Assembly (NCBI RefSeq): GCF_949987535.1
Contig: NC_080067.1
Coordinates: 65,720,128-65,784,127 of the forward strand
Direction: 5' to 3'
Length of the DNA stretch: 64,000 nucleotides
From: Balaenoptera acutorostrata
Taxonomy: Eukaryota > Chordata > Mammalia > Artiodactyla > Balaenopteridae
Below the pieces are notes generated by a model. That model saw nothing but the letters and a program-made list of their open reading frames with translations, did no database searches and was not told the origin of the DNA. A program made the position numbers and the translations under genes. Positions 55,640-64,000 of this stretch are shown piece by piece. Position 1 is the stretch's first letter, and each line of letters starts with the position of its first letter.

Positions 55640-56565
55640 ATATACTATGGTCCTTAAGTAACCCACTTCCTTTCAAGAAGAAAAAAAATGTGTTATTAAA
55701 TGCATTACTTCTTTGGTTTTTTCCATCACAATTAATGTAGATACTCAAACATACAGGATATAGTGTTGACTGCAAAGATGATCCAGCATTTTGGACTCTT
55801 TTCATTATTTTGCTTCTAGTAGCACTTTAAGTCTCTGGTGTCTCAGCTCTACTGAGACCTGGCATTCCTTTGTGTTGCAGAGGCAATTTAATCCATTTTT
55901 ACTGTCTGCAAACAGACTTTCAAACGAAACCTCAAATTCTTTGAATGTGCCCCAAGGAACATCCACCAAACCTATAATCCTCCACTCTCCTTTGGGGCTG
56001 TGGAGGGTGGTGACAGGAAAAGAGCTGGCCTCGATGAGGGAGCTTCATTCGTGTTTGTGATTTTGATTTCTGTTACCATTCTGCTCTGTGGCCATTTCAA
56101 AGTTGGAGCGATAACTATCCTCACATCTCCTGCATTCCTGCCCCAGCTGCGCCAAAGTCAAGCCACCTGGAATGATCTGGAGAAGCACCTCAAGACCACG
56201 GAGGAGGCCAGCAGACCTGCTTTCTCTCAAGGAGTCAGGGGGCCTGATTATAAATAGATGAGTGTTCAGCTGCTGGTTGTTGACAGTTTGAGTGAGCAGT
56301 CGAAAGCCAATGCCGTGACAAGCATCATCCGAAGTTCTACACGGTTATGGCCACCTCTGGGCATTGAGAGGTGACACAAGTGTGTCAGGCCACACAGGCA
56401 AAGTTCGGACAAAGATGATTTAGGGAGGAGAGAGAAAAAAATGATCCTGGTTGTCTCTTTCACTCTGGGAAATCACACTTAATGCTTGGGAAAATAGTAC
56501 ATACATTCTGAAGGTAGTCTTTTGAAAAAATGGAGACCAGTGGAGTAGAAGGAACCACAGGCAAA
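55640..56565. other. Unassigned single-copy DNA
   Basis: No repeat recognised. Open frames (89, 85, 61 codons) overlap on opposite strands without a domain. 56240-56420 has several CpGs (AGTCGAAAGCC, GCCGTGAC, CATCCGAAG, ACACGGTT, TTCGGAC) in otherwise ordinary DNA. Confidence 0.3.
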
Positions 56566-56569
56566 CAAC

Positions 56570-56730
56570 ATTTAACAAGTGACTGCCATGTGCCACGCCA
56601 GGGATGTCATTTATCTCTCACAACCATCTGCATTATTATTCCATTTTATAGATGAAGGAACTGATGCTCAGAAAGATTAAGCAGCTTCCACATCCTATGT
56701 TCAAGCTGCTCCTGTCTGATCCAGGATGAC
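56570..56730 (-). mobile_element. MIR-family SINE relic
   Basis: 'GTGACTGCCATGTGCCACGC' near 56579, 'CATTTTATAGATGAAGGAAC' near 56642 and 'AAGCTGCTCCTGTCTGATCC' follow antisense MIR. Confidence 0.7.
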
Positions 56731-57215
56731 TGCTCTGAACTGCTACAGACTGACTTCTGGTGGAAGTTTGCAGGTACTTACCATGATAAACTCTAAGAGG
56801 TATTCCCCACCTCACCAAAGATCTTGTACACCCTCCCCTTCTCTGTGGAATTTGTGATTAACTGTTAATTTTAAATGTAGGTAAAGTTTTTAAAGTATCT
56901 AAAATATAAACATTTAATAGTTATAGCTGCAATCTAATCCTTGAGTTTGTGGGAACAGTCTTTGTAATGTATGTTTGAATTTATGCATTAAGAAATATAT
57001 CTTGGGACAAACATGTCTCTATTTATGAAAAAAAAAGTGTAACAAAAGCATTGTTCAAATAATTCCTTTTAGTCCAACTGAATCTTCTGGTAGACACGTT
57101 AAGCTCCTATTTGTCAATGCATAGGCTTGGTTGGCTAATATTAACTTTTTACTGTTGCCACCATCTATCACATTCATATTACCCAGAAAATCAGGAGAGT
57201 GGAAATCACCAAAAA
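56731..57215. other. Unassigned AT-rich DNA
   Basis: No gene or repeat recognised. Confidence 0.35.
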
Positions 57216-57219
57216 GAAA

Positions 57220-57385
57220 AGGGCCCATAATATCATGGAAAGAGCAGGGACTTCACACCAGCTCTTTCAAGCTCTTGGTTTGAATCCTAGTTTCTCTGCT
57301 GCTAAATGTATAACCAGTTATGTATCTCTCCAAGCTTCACTCAGGCACATTAATGTGAAAATACAATGACACCTTTTACCTGCAC
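57220..57385 (+). mobile_element. MIR-family SINE relic
   Basis: 'ATCATGGAAAGAGCAGGGAC' near 57232, 'GGTTTGAATCCTAGTTTCTC' near 57278 and the degraded 'TATGTATCTCTCCAAGC' follow MIR. Confidence 0.7.
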
Positions 57386-57985
57386 TTTTATTAATTTTAT
57401 TTGTTTATCAGTGGAGGGATCATCCAAGTGAGTTTAAGCACTGGCACAAAAACATGTTTTTCACAATCCAGATATGGACACTTATGACTTTTAGCAGATG
57501 TGGTAATACTGGTCTGAGCCAACACTTCACTTTTTGTGTGTCAGTCTCCACATCTCTAAAATAAGAGGTATGTACGTTATAGGGATGCAGGGTTAAGAGA
57601 CATAAGTATATACAATTGCTTTTCTATCATTCATAATTCAAGTTGGAGGAACTCATCTGTGCATCCTTAAAGATTCAGGTGAGTAGAAATAACTAATGCC
57701 AGATTCTAACCTTTTGAAAAGAATGAGGCTAGATTTATGTAAATAGTAGCACAACCATGAAATAGGCTGTCTAGTTAGTCATAAGCCCTATCATTTTATG
57801 TATCTATCTGTAAAGCAATCATATTTTCCAATTCCTTTCTTCAAATTTTAAGTTCTTTTGCATTTCACATCAGCCCCCTTCAGGAGATTTAAGTGTATTT
57901 ATTTTTACATAGATTATAGACGTGCATATAAACTTTCCTTAGGGCAGAAATATGTTATTGTAATTTTTAGAATTTTACTTCATAT
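57386..57985. other. Unassigned AT-rich DNA
   Basis: No gene or repeat recognised. Confidence 0.35.
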
Positions 57986-57989
57986 GTAG

Positions 57990-58250
57990 GAATAATAATC
58001 CTAACAGTTAATGAGTGCTTACTAAGTCCCAAGCATTGTCTTAACCACTCGATATCGACTACTTCAATTAATCTACAACCCCATTTTACAGATGGGGCAG
58101 ATGAGGCATGAGGAGGTTAAATAATGTGTCTTAGCTTTGCTACCCTAGGCCAAAGAACAACAAAGTGGTAGAGCTGAAGTTTGAACCCAAGAAGTTTGAA
58201 CCCAAGTCAGTACTTTTAGCCACTTCACTGTATAGTCTTCTTGGAAAGTA
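57990..58250 (-). mobile_element. MIR-family SINE relic with a 15-bp tandem duplication
   Basis: 'GAGTGCTTACTAAGTCCCAA' near 58013, 'CCCATTTTACAGATGGGGCA' near 58080 and 'AGCCACTTCACTGTATAGTC' near 58218 give the antisense MIR. GAAGTTTGAACCCAA is present twice in perfect tandem (58176-58190, 58191-58205). Confidence 0.85.
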
Positions 58251-58396
58251 TTCAATGAATATTGACAGATAAATGAATTGATGGATATGATAGTTGGTAT
58301 CTAGGACAAGGAGCCTCCTTAAACTCCCCCTCCTTTCTATTTCTCCTTTTTAAAATTAAAAAAATTTTTATTTTATTTTGATTCTTTTCTCTTTTT

Positions 58397-58728
58397 TTTC
58401 TTTTAAATTAATTTATTTATTTATTTTTGGCTGTGCTGGGTCTTTGTTGTTGCCCACGGGCTTTCTCTAGTTGCAGAGAGCGGGAGCTACTCTTCATTGC
58501 GGTGCGCGGGCTTCTCGTTGCGGTGGCTTCTCTTGTTGCGGAGCACGGGCTCTAGGTGCGCGGGCTTCAGTAGTTGTGGCTCGCAGGCTCTAGAGCGCAG
58601 GCCCAGTAGTTGTGGCACATGGGCTTAGTTGCTCCATGACATGTGGGAATCTTCCCAGAGCAGGGCTCGAACCCGCGTCTCCTGCATTGGGAGGCGGATT
58701 CTTAACCACTGTGCCACCAGGGAAACCC
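58397..58728 (-). mobile_element. Older CHR-type tRNA-derived SINE
   Basis: Antisense: poly-T/ATTTATTTATTT start, 'GGCTGTGCTGGGTCTTTGTT', two AGTAGTTGTGGC units (about 58570 and 58605), B-box complement GGGCTCGAACC, end 'CCACTGTGCCACCAGGGAAA'. The target-site duplication GATTCTTTTCTCTTTTT (17 bp) is exact at 58380-58396 and 58729-58745. Confidence 0.95.
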
Positions 58729-58745
58729 GATTCTTTTCTCTTTTT

Positions 58746-58969
58746 GAGGAGGCATTTTCCTTCAGGGAGGCAGGAAGGTGACAGGACAGCCAGATGTAAA
58801 GCACAGGGATCCCGCAGAAGCACTCACTGTGTGCCAGTGACGCGGAGCAGGACTGTGCCCTCAATTGGGAAATGCCGGCTCCACTCCTCGGCTCCGCTCC
58901 TGCATTATTACTGATTTTCGAGGGAATAAACCAGGGGCTGGGGCAGGGGCCCCGTGACAGGAGATGGGG
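58746..58969. other. Unassigned DNA, moderately GC-rich
   Basis: Some CpGs (GATCCCGCAG, GTGACGCGGAGC, ATGCCGGC, CTCGGCTCCGCTCC) but far short of a CpG island. No exon recognised. Confidence 0.35.
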
Positions 58970-59330
58970 CTACATCTTGTCTTCAGTGATGTCCTTTAGT
59001 CTATTTGAAATTATAAGTCGTGTAATTATTTTTACATTAAAAAGCCTTTTATTGACAGCTTTCCATCTAGAACCAGACATTTTACCGCTTTTTAATAAGA
59101 AAAAACTTTCGTTCCCAAAGACTCCAAGAGACTCAACATTTAGAGTCTCCATTGCCCCTGTATTTTCAGTCAACCATTGTTTCCCTTAGTTCCTGGGTCT
59201 TGTATCATATCATAATTTATACTTAAGACTAAAAGACACAGAACGAAATTATGCTTGTCACACAATTGGAAGCGGACGATCATTTAAAATGCTGGTGGTC
59301 TGTGCTTAACACAACTTCTTAAAAATATAA
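58970..59330. other. Candidate conserved non-coding block
   Basis: Repeat-free, AT-rich with retained CpGs and homeodomain/HOX-like words: AAGTCGTGTAATTATTTTTA near 59014 and CTTTTATTGACAGC near 59045 (the TTTATTGACAG word resembles a HOX-PBX/MEIS composite). Only conservation data could confirm it. Confidence 0.3.
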
Positions 59331-61085
59331 GTGACACCATGAGCTGGTGTTTTTCATGTTTCTCTTCTAAATTATCTTGGAATATTTAGCCAATTCAACA
59401 AGAAAAGTTAGGCAGTTTCAGACCAGGTTACAAGTGGAAAGACATTTGTCAGGGCTGCTTTCACTGGCAATATACTTTAATGAGATGGCATTGAGAGAAG
59501 CTGGTTAAAAGAACAAAGTCAGGTTTGTTGTGAGGCCATCAGTAACCCAAGAAGCTGCACCGCTCAGGGGCAGAGGCTGTGGAAAGGGTAATTGCAGGGA
59601 GTGCCAATCACACATACATGCTACACAGAAACAACTGGCCATTGATGGTCCACACCAGTGCAGGGGCACAGAGGCAGGGAGGATGGAAAACAGTAGATAC
59701 TTCAGAATTTCTTTCCATTTGCCTTTCAGTTGCATTATATATGTTCCATCATTAGGAGAAAAACAAGAAAGAAAATAGTGACAGAAGCAGGGAAAACACA
59801 GCAAGGAAGACTACACAGCCAGAACTACGAAATTAAAAAGAAAAAAATGTGAGTCCCATTTCAGTTCAGTTGAGTTCATGCAAGCCACCAAAAATTTTTG
59901 ATTTGGTCTAGATATTCTTACTGGAAATATTTGAAGGTCTGTGAGTTTAGGGAAGAAGATCTGTCATCCACAAAAATCTGGCGAAAGGTTATCCACGGAT
60001 ATGGATGAGGAATCCCTGGAGTGAGGGCTGGATCACAAATCTGCTCAAACTTTTATAGCGCCGGCTCTACAACTTAAGCCAGTACCTACAAGGTCATGGG
60101 AATTATGGACTCCTCTGTCATTGTCAGTGGTAGACTTTTCACTTCCTCCCAGAGACCTGGGAAGGACTGTGGTACAATTCAAAAGTCATATTGCATTACA
60201 AGAGAGATTAAGATGAAACACTGGAAGTTCAGGAGGTAAAAGACAGACAAGCGAGGTGAAGCAACCATCTTTCAGGTAGATGCTATTAGTATGCTTGATT
60301 CAAAGGAAGAGAAAATGGAGGGAGAAACTGAAGAAGTACTTTCAGCAGCGCTGGGACTGCAGTAATTAAGTGGCAACTGCTATTGAGGGGAAGCCTCCTC
60401 TATAACAAGCCCCTGAGCAGGAAGAGTTGGAAGTTGTTCTAGTCGCAAGAATACTCCAGAAATAGGATAAAGTTGCAATACTTATTAGGGCTTTAAACGG
60501 AGATAACGAGGAATAATTTTGATGAGCACAATCATACGTGATTGATTTTTTTAAACAAAATCCTCTGATCTTGATTACACACTTTGGTCTATAAACCACC
60601 TTCCCTTTTTAGAAAGCTTAACCCCTCTGAATAAATTCAGCTCATGTTTCAAATTAAGTTATAATGCCAGATTGAATTCAAATTAAACATAAAATAACGA
60701 ACCTATGTTCTTGGCGCTCAGAGACTGTAGCATGATTTTGATTCTTGTTTCGCCGTCACTTGGTGTGGGGTCTTTCACCTAGGAGGTGATCAATAAACAT
60801 GTTGATTTGCTTGATTTAATCGGTGCTTGTGATTCTTTTCAACACTGATTGTTGAAGGCGTGGATTCCACCGTTGACCTGGCTTGATAGTGACCTTTTCG
60901 TTTGCTACGTCCTATGGACATTCTTCATCTCTTAATTTTATTAATTCCACCTAGAATTTTACACTTTTCCTCCTCTTCCTTTCTTGTTGTTTTTGTGGAA
61001 ACTGTCTTGTTTTTTAGCTCTTCTTGTACCTCTCTGACTGCCCTCCTTTTGGTTTCCTTTGCAGAGCTTCCCCCTCCTCTTCCAA
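59331..61085. other. Unassigned DNA
   Basis: Nearly 1.8 kb with no recognised gene. A possible L2/MIR end lies at 60760-60805 ('GTGATCAATAAACATGTTGA'). Frames of about 100 codons on opposite strands at 59505-59804 and 60902-61236 overlap each other without a domain. Confidence 0.35.
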
Positions 61086-61087
61086 AA

Positions 61088-61545
61088 CCTTTAACTGCTG
61101 CTGTTATTTGGTGGCCCATATGCTCTGATGAGCTCCACATCCGTATCTCCAGCCCACAGTGGTTTTCTGAGCTCCAGATGAACATATCCAACAGCCTACT
61201 AGAAATCAGCACCTGAATGTCCCAGAGGTAATTCAAAATCAGGTATATCTATCTTTCCCCATGCAACCTCTTGTATTCTTATCTTGATGAAAAGCCTAAC
61301 TTTTATCCAGTTGCCCAGGGCAGGAACTTAAAAATCGTTTTACATTTCTCCCTCCCTGTACCCTTGATATTCAATCACTAGACCTCCTAAATGTCCTCTT
61401 TGTACTTACTACTTCTGCCGAAGTCCAGCCTCTCATTCTTTTCCTGAACTAGATCAGGGGTTGCCCTTTCAGATAGCTAAGTTCTAATTTTCTTTCTCCA
61501 GTCCAGTCTCAAGTCTGCCTCCAAGATGATTTCACTAAATCAAAA
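61088..61545 (+). mobile_element. L2 LINE relic
   Basis: 'GATGAGCTCCACATCCGTAT' near 61118, 'CTCCAGATGAACATATCCAA' near 61171, 'GCCTACTAGAAATCAGCACC' near 61193 and 'ACTACTTCTGCCGAAGTCCA' near 61410 match the L2 ORF2 3' region. L2-like text resumes at about 61860-61935 after an LTR-like insertion. Confidence 0.7.
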
Positions 61546-61599
61546 TTAGAGGCTTGACCAACAGAGAGGGCAATCTGCATCGCTAAGAGGAGAATCCTA

Positions 61600-61760
61600 G
61601 GGCACCACGCCAATCCCAAACCAAGTTGCTCTAGAGGACTTTTCAATTATGTGAGCCAATGACACACCCCAACCTTTGCTATCCACCCCTCCTCCGTTTA
61701 AACCAGTTTGAACTGGGTTTTCTGTCACTTGCAACCAAAACAGACTTAACTGACACATCA
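61600..61760 (+). mobile_element. MaLR-like LTR 3' fragment inside the L2
   Basis: 'TCAATTATGTGAGCCAATGA' near 61644 and 'CAGTTTGAACTGGGTTTTCT', 'GTCACTTGCAACCAAAACAG' near 61724 resemble the 3' end of an ERVL-MaLR LTR. The exact limits and subfamily are unclear. Confidence 0.55.
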
Positions 61761-61934
61761 TTGTGCATACAGAATAAAAATTAAGCTTTCTCTTTCTAAA
61801 GGTCAACCTTCTTCCCCTCCATTTACTCCCCACTCCAGTCCCCCCAGCCTAGCACAACCTCATGCCTTGACAATTCAGACTGCTCCCCTCATTCAAAACC
61901 CCACTCTTCTTCAAGTCTCCTCTGTACCTCCTTC

Positions 61935-62145
61935 TTGGACTCTTTCATGATGAAATGGGCATTATTAAGATGTCTTGTGCTCAGTAGGACCACTTACAAA
62001 GGAATCCCAATCAATGGATGATACCATCCATGGAGTCAATTGCTAAATACCTTCAACAGCATTTGAGTGAAAAGCATGGCCAGAATGAATTCAGGAGAAA
62101 CTTCTAGTTGTCAGGAGACCCTCTGAACTCTTAGAAACTCAATGC
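61935..62145. other. Unassigned DNA
   Basis: Between the L2 remnant and the L1 tail; nothing recognised. Confidence 0.35.
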
Positions 62146-62149
62146 CACC

Positions 62150-62405
62150 TTTCAAGAAAAAGATGGATGTAAAGAAAAAGGGAATGATGAGCATAAAAGT
62201 CAGAATGGAAGTTACCTCTGGTGGGAGGAGGGGAAAGTCTGAAAGGAACAGTGTGAGGGAGTTTCCAAGACACTGAAGGTGCTCCAGGGCTTAACCAGGG
62301 TGATGCTTTTTATTACTATTATTATTATTATTAAACATGAATGGATGTTTTATACATTTTTCTACATGAATTATATATTTCATAATAAAAAATAAAAACA
62401 TAGCA
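62150..62405 (+). mobile_element. Old L1 (L1M) 3' UTR with (ATT)n
   Basis: 'CAGAATGGAAGTTACCTCTG' near 62201, 'GCTCCAGGGCTTAACCAGGG' near 62281, then (TTA)n at 62309-62332 and 'TTTCTACATGAATTATATAT' near 62359, ending 'CATAATAAAAAATAAAAACA'. Confidence 0.65.
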
Positions 62406-62855
62406 AAGAAAGAAAAAGGAAAAGGTGGATGGAAAAGTGTTTTGAAGTGAGAAGACCCTTGATAAATATCTCATCAGGTCAAATAAAAAGAAACCTCAGT
62501 GTCTCCATGTCTCGACAAGAAGGGACCCATGAGAGCAGGTAGGAGTAAGAAGTTCCATCCCTCATATAGTAAATTCAGTGAACCGTGGCTTTAGAATATT
62601 ACCGTAGAATGCATTTTCTATGTAAGGTAACCCACTAAATTTTCCTAAACAATGAATGATTTCTCTTCATTTTCTGTCTTCTTCAAGCCATTGGTTGTAT
62701 TCTTTTATTTGATGTCTACACCAATAATTTTAATAAAAATTTATTACAGAATGCAGTATTAAAATATTTTTTATGTACAGACAACATGTCCCCTTGTTTT
62801 TCTCCTGGATTCACATATTTGCAATCTTCCTTATGGGGAAAGGCAGAGTAGAAGG
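62406..62855. other. Unassigned AT-rich DNA
   Basis: No gene or repeat recognised. Confidence 0.35.
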
Positions 62856-62859
62856 CAGG

Positions 62860-62960
62860 AGCTTGGATTAAACACCTATTCAGTGTGCCAGACCCTTTGT
62901 ATGTATTATGTAATTTGATCCTCACAGCATATGACTCTGGTATGGGTAATATTGGTTGAG
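62860..62960 (-). mobile_element. Partial MIR relic
   Basis: 'ACACCTATTCAGTGTGCCAG' near 62871 and 'TGTAATTTGATCCTCACAGC' near 62909 give the antisense 3' half of MIR. Confidence 0.65.
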
Positions 62961-63029
62961 GGCAACCTCTTCTTGTCTTTTCAAGAATGCACACCAGACA
63001 GATTGGGCCTTGCAGAGTTTCTACAACTT

Positions 63030-63295
63030 AAAGAGGGGAAAGAGCATAGTGGTTAAGAGCTTCATCCGAGGGTGGAATGATGGCTTTAATCCCAGCTCCA
63101 CCCTTGACCAGCTGTGTGACTGTGGGTAAGTTGCTTAACCACCCTAAGCCTTGGTTTCATCATCCGTAAGATGAGAGTATTAATAGTACCTACATCACAG
63201 GGCTGTTGTGCTGAGTAAATGAATATTTGAAATGTGCTTAGAAGAAAGAACAGCACTTGTTAAGTGCTATGATGTTCGTTAACAAAATTAATAAA
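63030..63295 (+). mobile_element. MIR-family SINE, near full length and well preserved
   Basis: 'AGCATAGTGGTTAAGAGCTT' near 63043 (tRNA-like head), 'GACCAGCTGTGTGACTGTGG' near 63106, 'TTGCTTAACCACCCTAAGCC' near 63131, 'TTAATAGTACCTACATCACA' near 63180. It is the best-preserved MIR in the window. Confidence 0.9.
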
Positions 63296-63775
63296 ATGTT
63301 CCCCAAATATTATGTCTCTTCTCTGTGATAAAATAGCAAGGCAATTCCCTCAGTCCAACCAGCATTTAAATACAAGATTTTCAGGTCAATTTTATAAAAA
63401 TATCATCGAACCTGTCAAAACCTCTGAGTATCTGACTCTCTTTGCAAATCTCACCAGGACAACTGGCCCAAGTCTAAGCCATTAGGGAAATTTTTTGAGT
63501 GCCAGTCATTGGCACTCCCTTTATTCTCCTCTAGAAATCTGAAATCTGAAACCCAAATATCCTCTAAAAGAGTCTAACTTGAATAGAGAGATTTTGAGGA
63601 AAAAAAGTATCCCCAAAAGTTATTTGAAGGATGTATCATCTACATGTATATATCAAGGATGTTGTATTGAAGATTTTGTAGCTATTTCCAGGCTCATCAG
63701 GAAAGACTTTGGTGTTCAACTAGTGATGTCTTCCTTGAGCACAGGAGGGGCAGTGACAGGAAGCATGCTATGACA
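63296..63775. other. Unassigned DNA
   Basis: A short inverted pair GAGTGCCAGT/TTGGCACTC surrounds CATT at about 63498-63520. Otherwise no feature recognised; the 64-codon frame at 63579-63773 has no domain. Confidence 0.35.
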
Positions 63776-63779
63776 GACC

Positions 63780-63890
63780 TGCACCCTCATCTATGGAGAA
63801 GGAAACAGACTAGAGAGAGGGAGTGACTTGTTCAACATCACATATGGGCTAGGTCAAGGGTATGAACTTAGGACCAGAGGCAGAATGTAT
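63780..63890 (-). mobile_element. Partial MIR relic
   Basis: 'GGAGAAGGAAACAGACTAGA' near 63795 and 'GGGAGTGACTTGTTCAACAT' near 63819 follow the antisense MIR core. Confidence 0.55.
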
Positions 63891-64000
63891 GTGTGTTGGG
63901 GGTAATGGGTGAAGGTGGACTTAAAGATCACATGTAGATTTTGTCGACCATTTTCCCAAAGTTAGGATTTTCCTGCAGGCCAGGCTTTATGAAAAGGAAA

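Noticed and set aside
1..64000. CRISPR arrays, bacterial operons, phage or plasmid features
   Set aside because: Repeat content, composition and absence of long coding frames are those of a mammalian nuclear genome; no regularly spaced repeats were found.

Overview
The window is mammalian intergenic or deep-intronic DNA, almost certainly from a cetacean. The main evidence is ten dispersed copies of tRNA-derived SINEs whose head reads as the CHR-type sequence of whales, hippos and ruminants (CTTCCCTGGTGGCGCAGTGG, followed by the B-box GGTTCGAGCC). The dominant long form, with its 'GAAGAGTGGCCCC' segment and AATAAATAAA tail, is what I know from whales. No ruminant BovB LINE was seen. The SINE mix may fit a baleen whale slightly better than a dolphin, but that is only an impression. 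Two further tRNA-SINE copies are of the short type shared by whales and ruminants, and an 80-bp mariner-type MITE of the cetartiodactyl kind is also present.

I found no protein-coding exon, rRNA or tRNA gene that I could defend. The longest open frames are either conceptual translations of SINEs or of the length expected by chance in 64 kb. All calls below are therefore repeats, simple sequence, or unexplained single-copy DNA.

Layout. 0-2 kb is largely unassigned. 2-5.5 kb is an old HAL1/L1-like element broken by three SINEs. 7.8-9.1 kb is a long L2 carrying a small L1 insertion. 10-13 kb holds an L1 3' end, a MER5A-like hAT relic, an old L1 tail and an antisense L2. 13.5-16.4 kb has a SINE inside a MIR and a SINE inside a DNA-transposon-like relic. 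19-23.8 kb has two MaLR (MLT1) LTRs, L2 and MIR. 24-31 kb is poor in recognisable repeats and has palindromes and a 19-G run. 31-37 kb is MIR/L2 with a SINE and (TG)n. 37-50 kb is scattered MIRs and two L1 3' tails. 47.3-47.75 kb is a CpG-retaining unique block. 50-53 kb is mostly unique with a 96-nt pure pyrimidine tract. 53.3-54.4 kb is two old L1 3' ends, one holding the MITE. 55-58.7 kb has three SINEs. 59-64 kb is unique DNA, L2, an LTR fragment, an L1 tail and MIRs.

Old repeats (MIR, L2, MLT1, L1M) dominate over young L1 and no exon is visible, so the region looks like a gene desert or a large intron. Several single-copy blocks with palindromes, homeodomain/POU-like motifs or retained CpGs look like candidate conserved non-coding elements. 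No undescribed genetic system was found. Repeat names rest on memory of family consensus sequences, not on a database search, and boundaries are approximate unless a target-site duplication is given.
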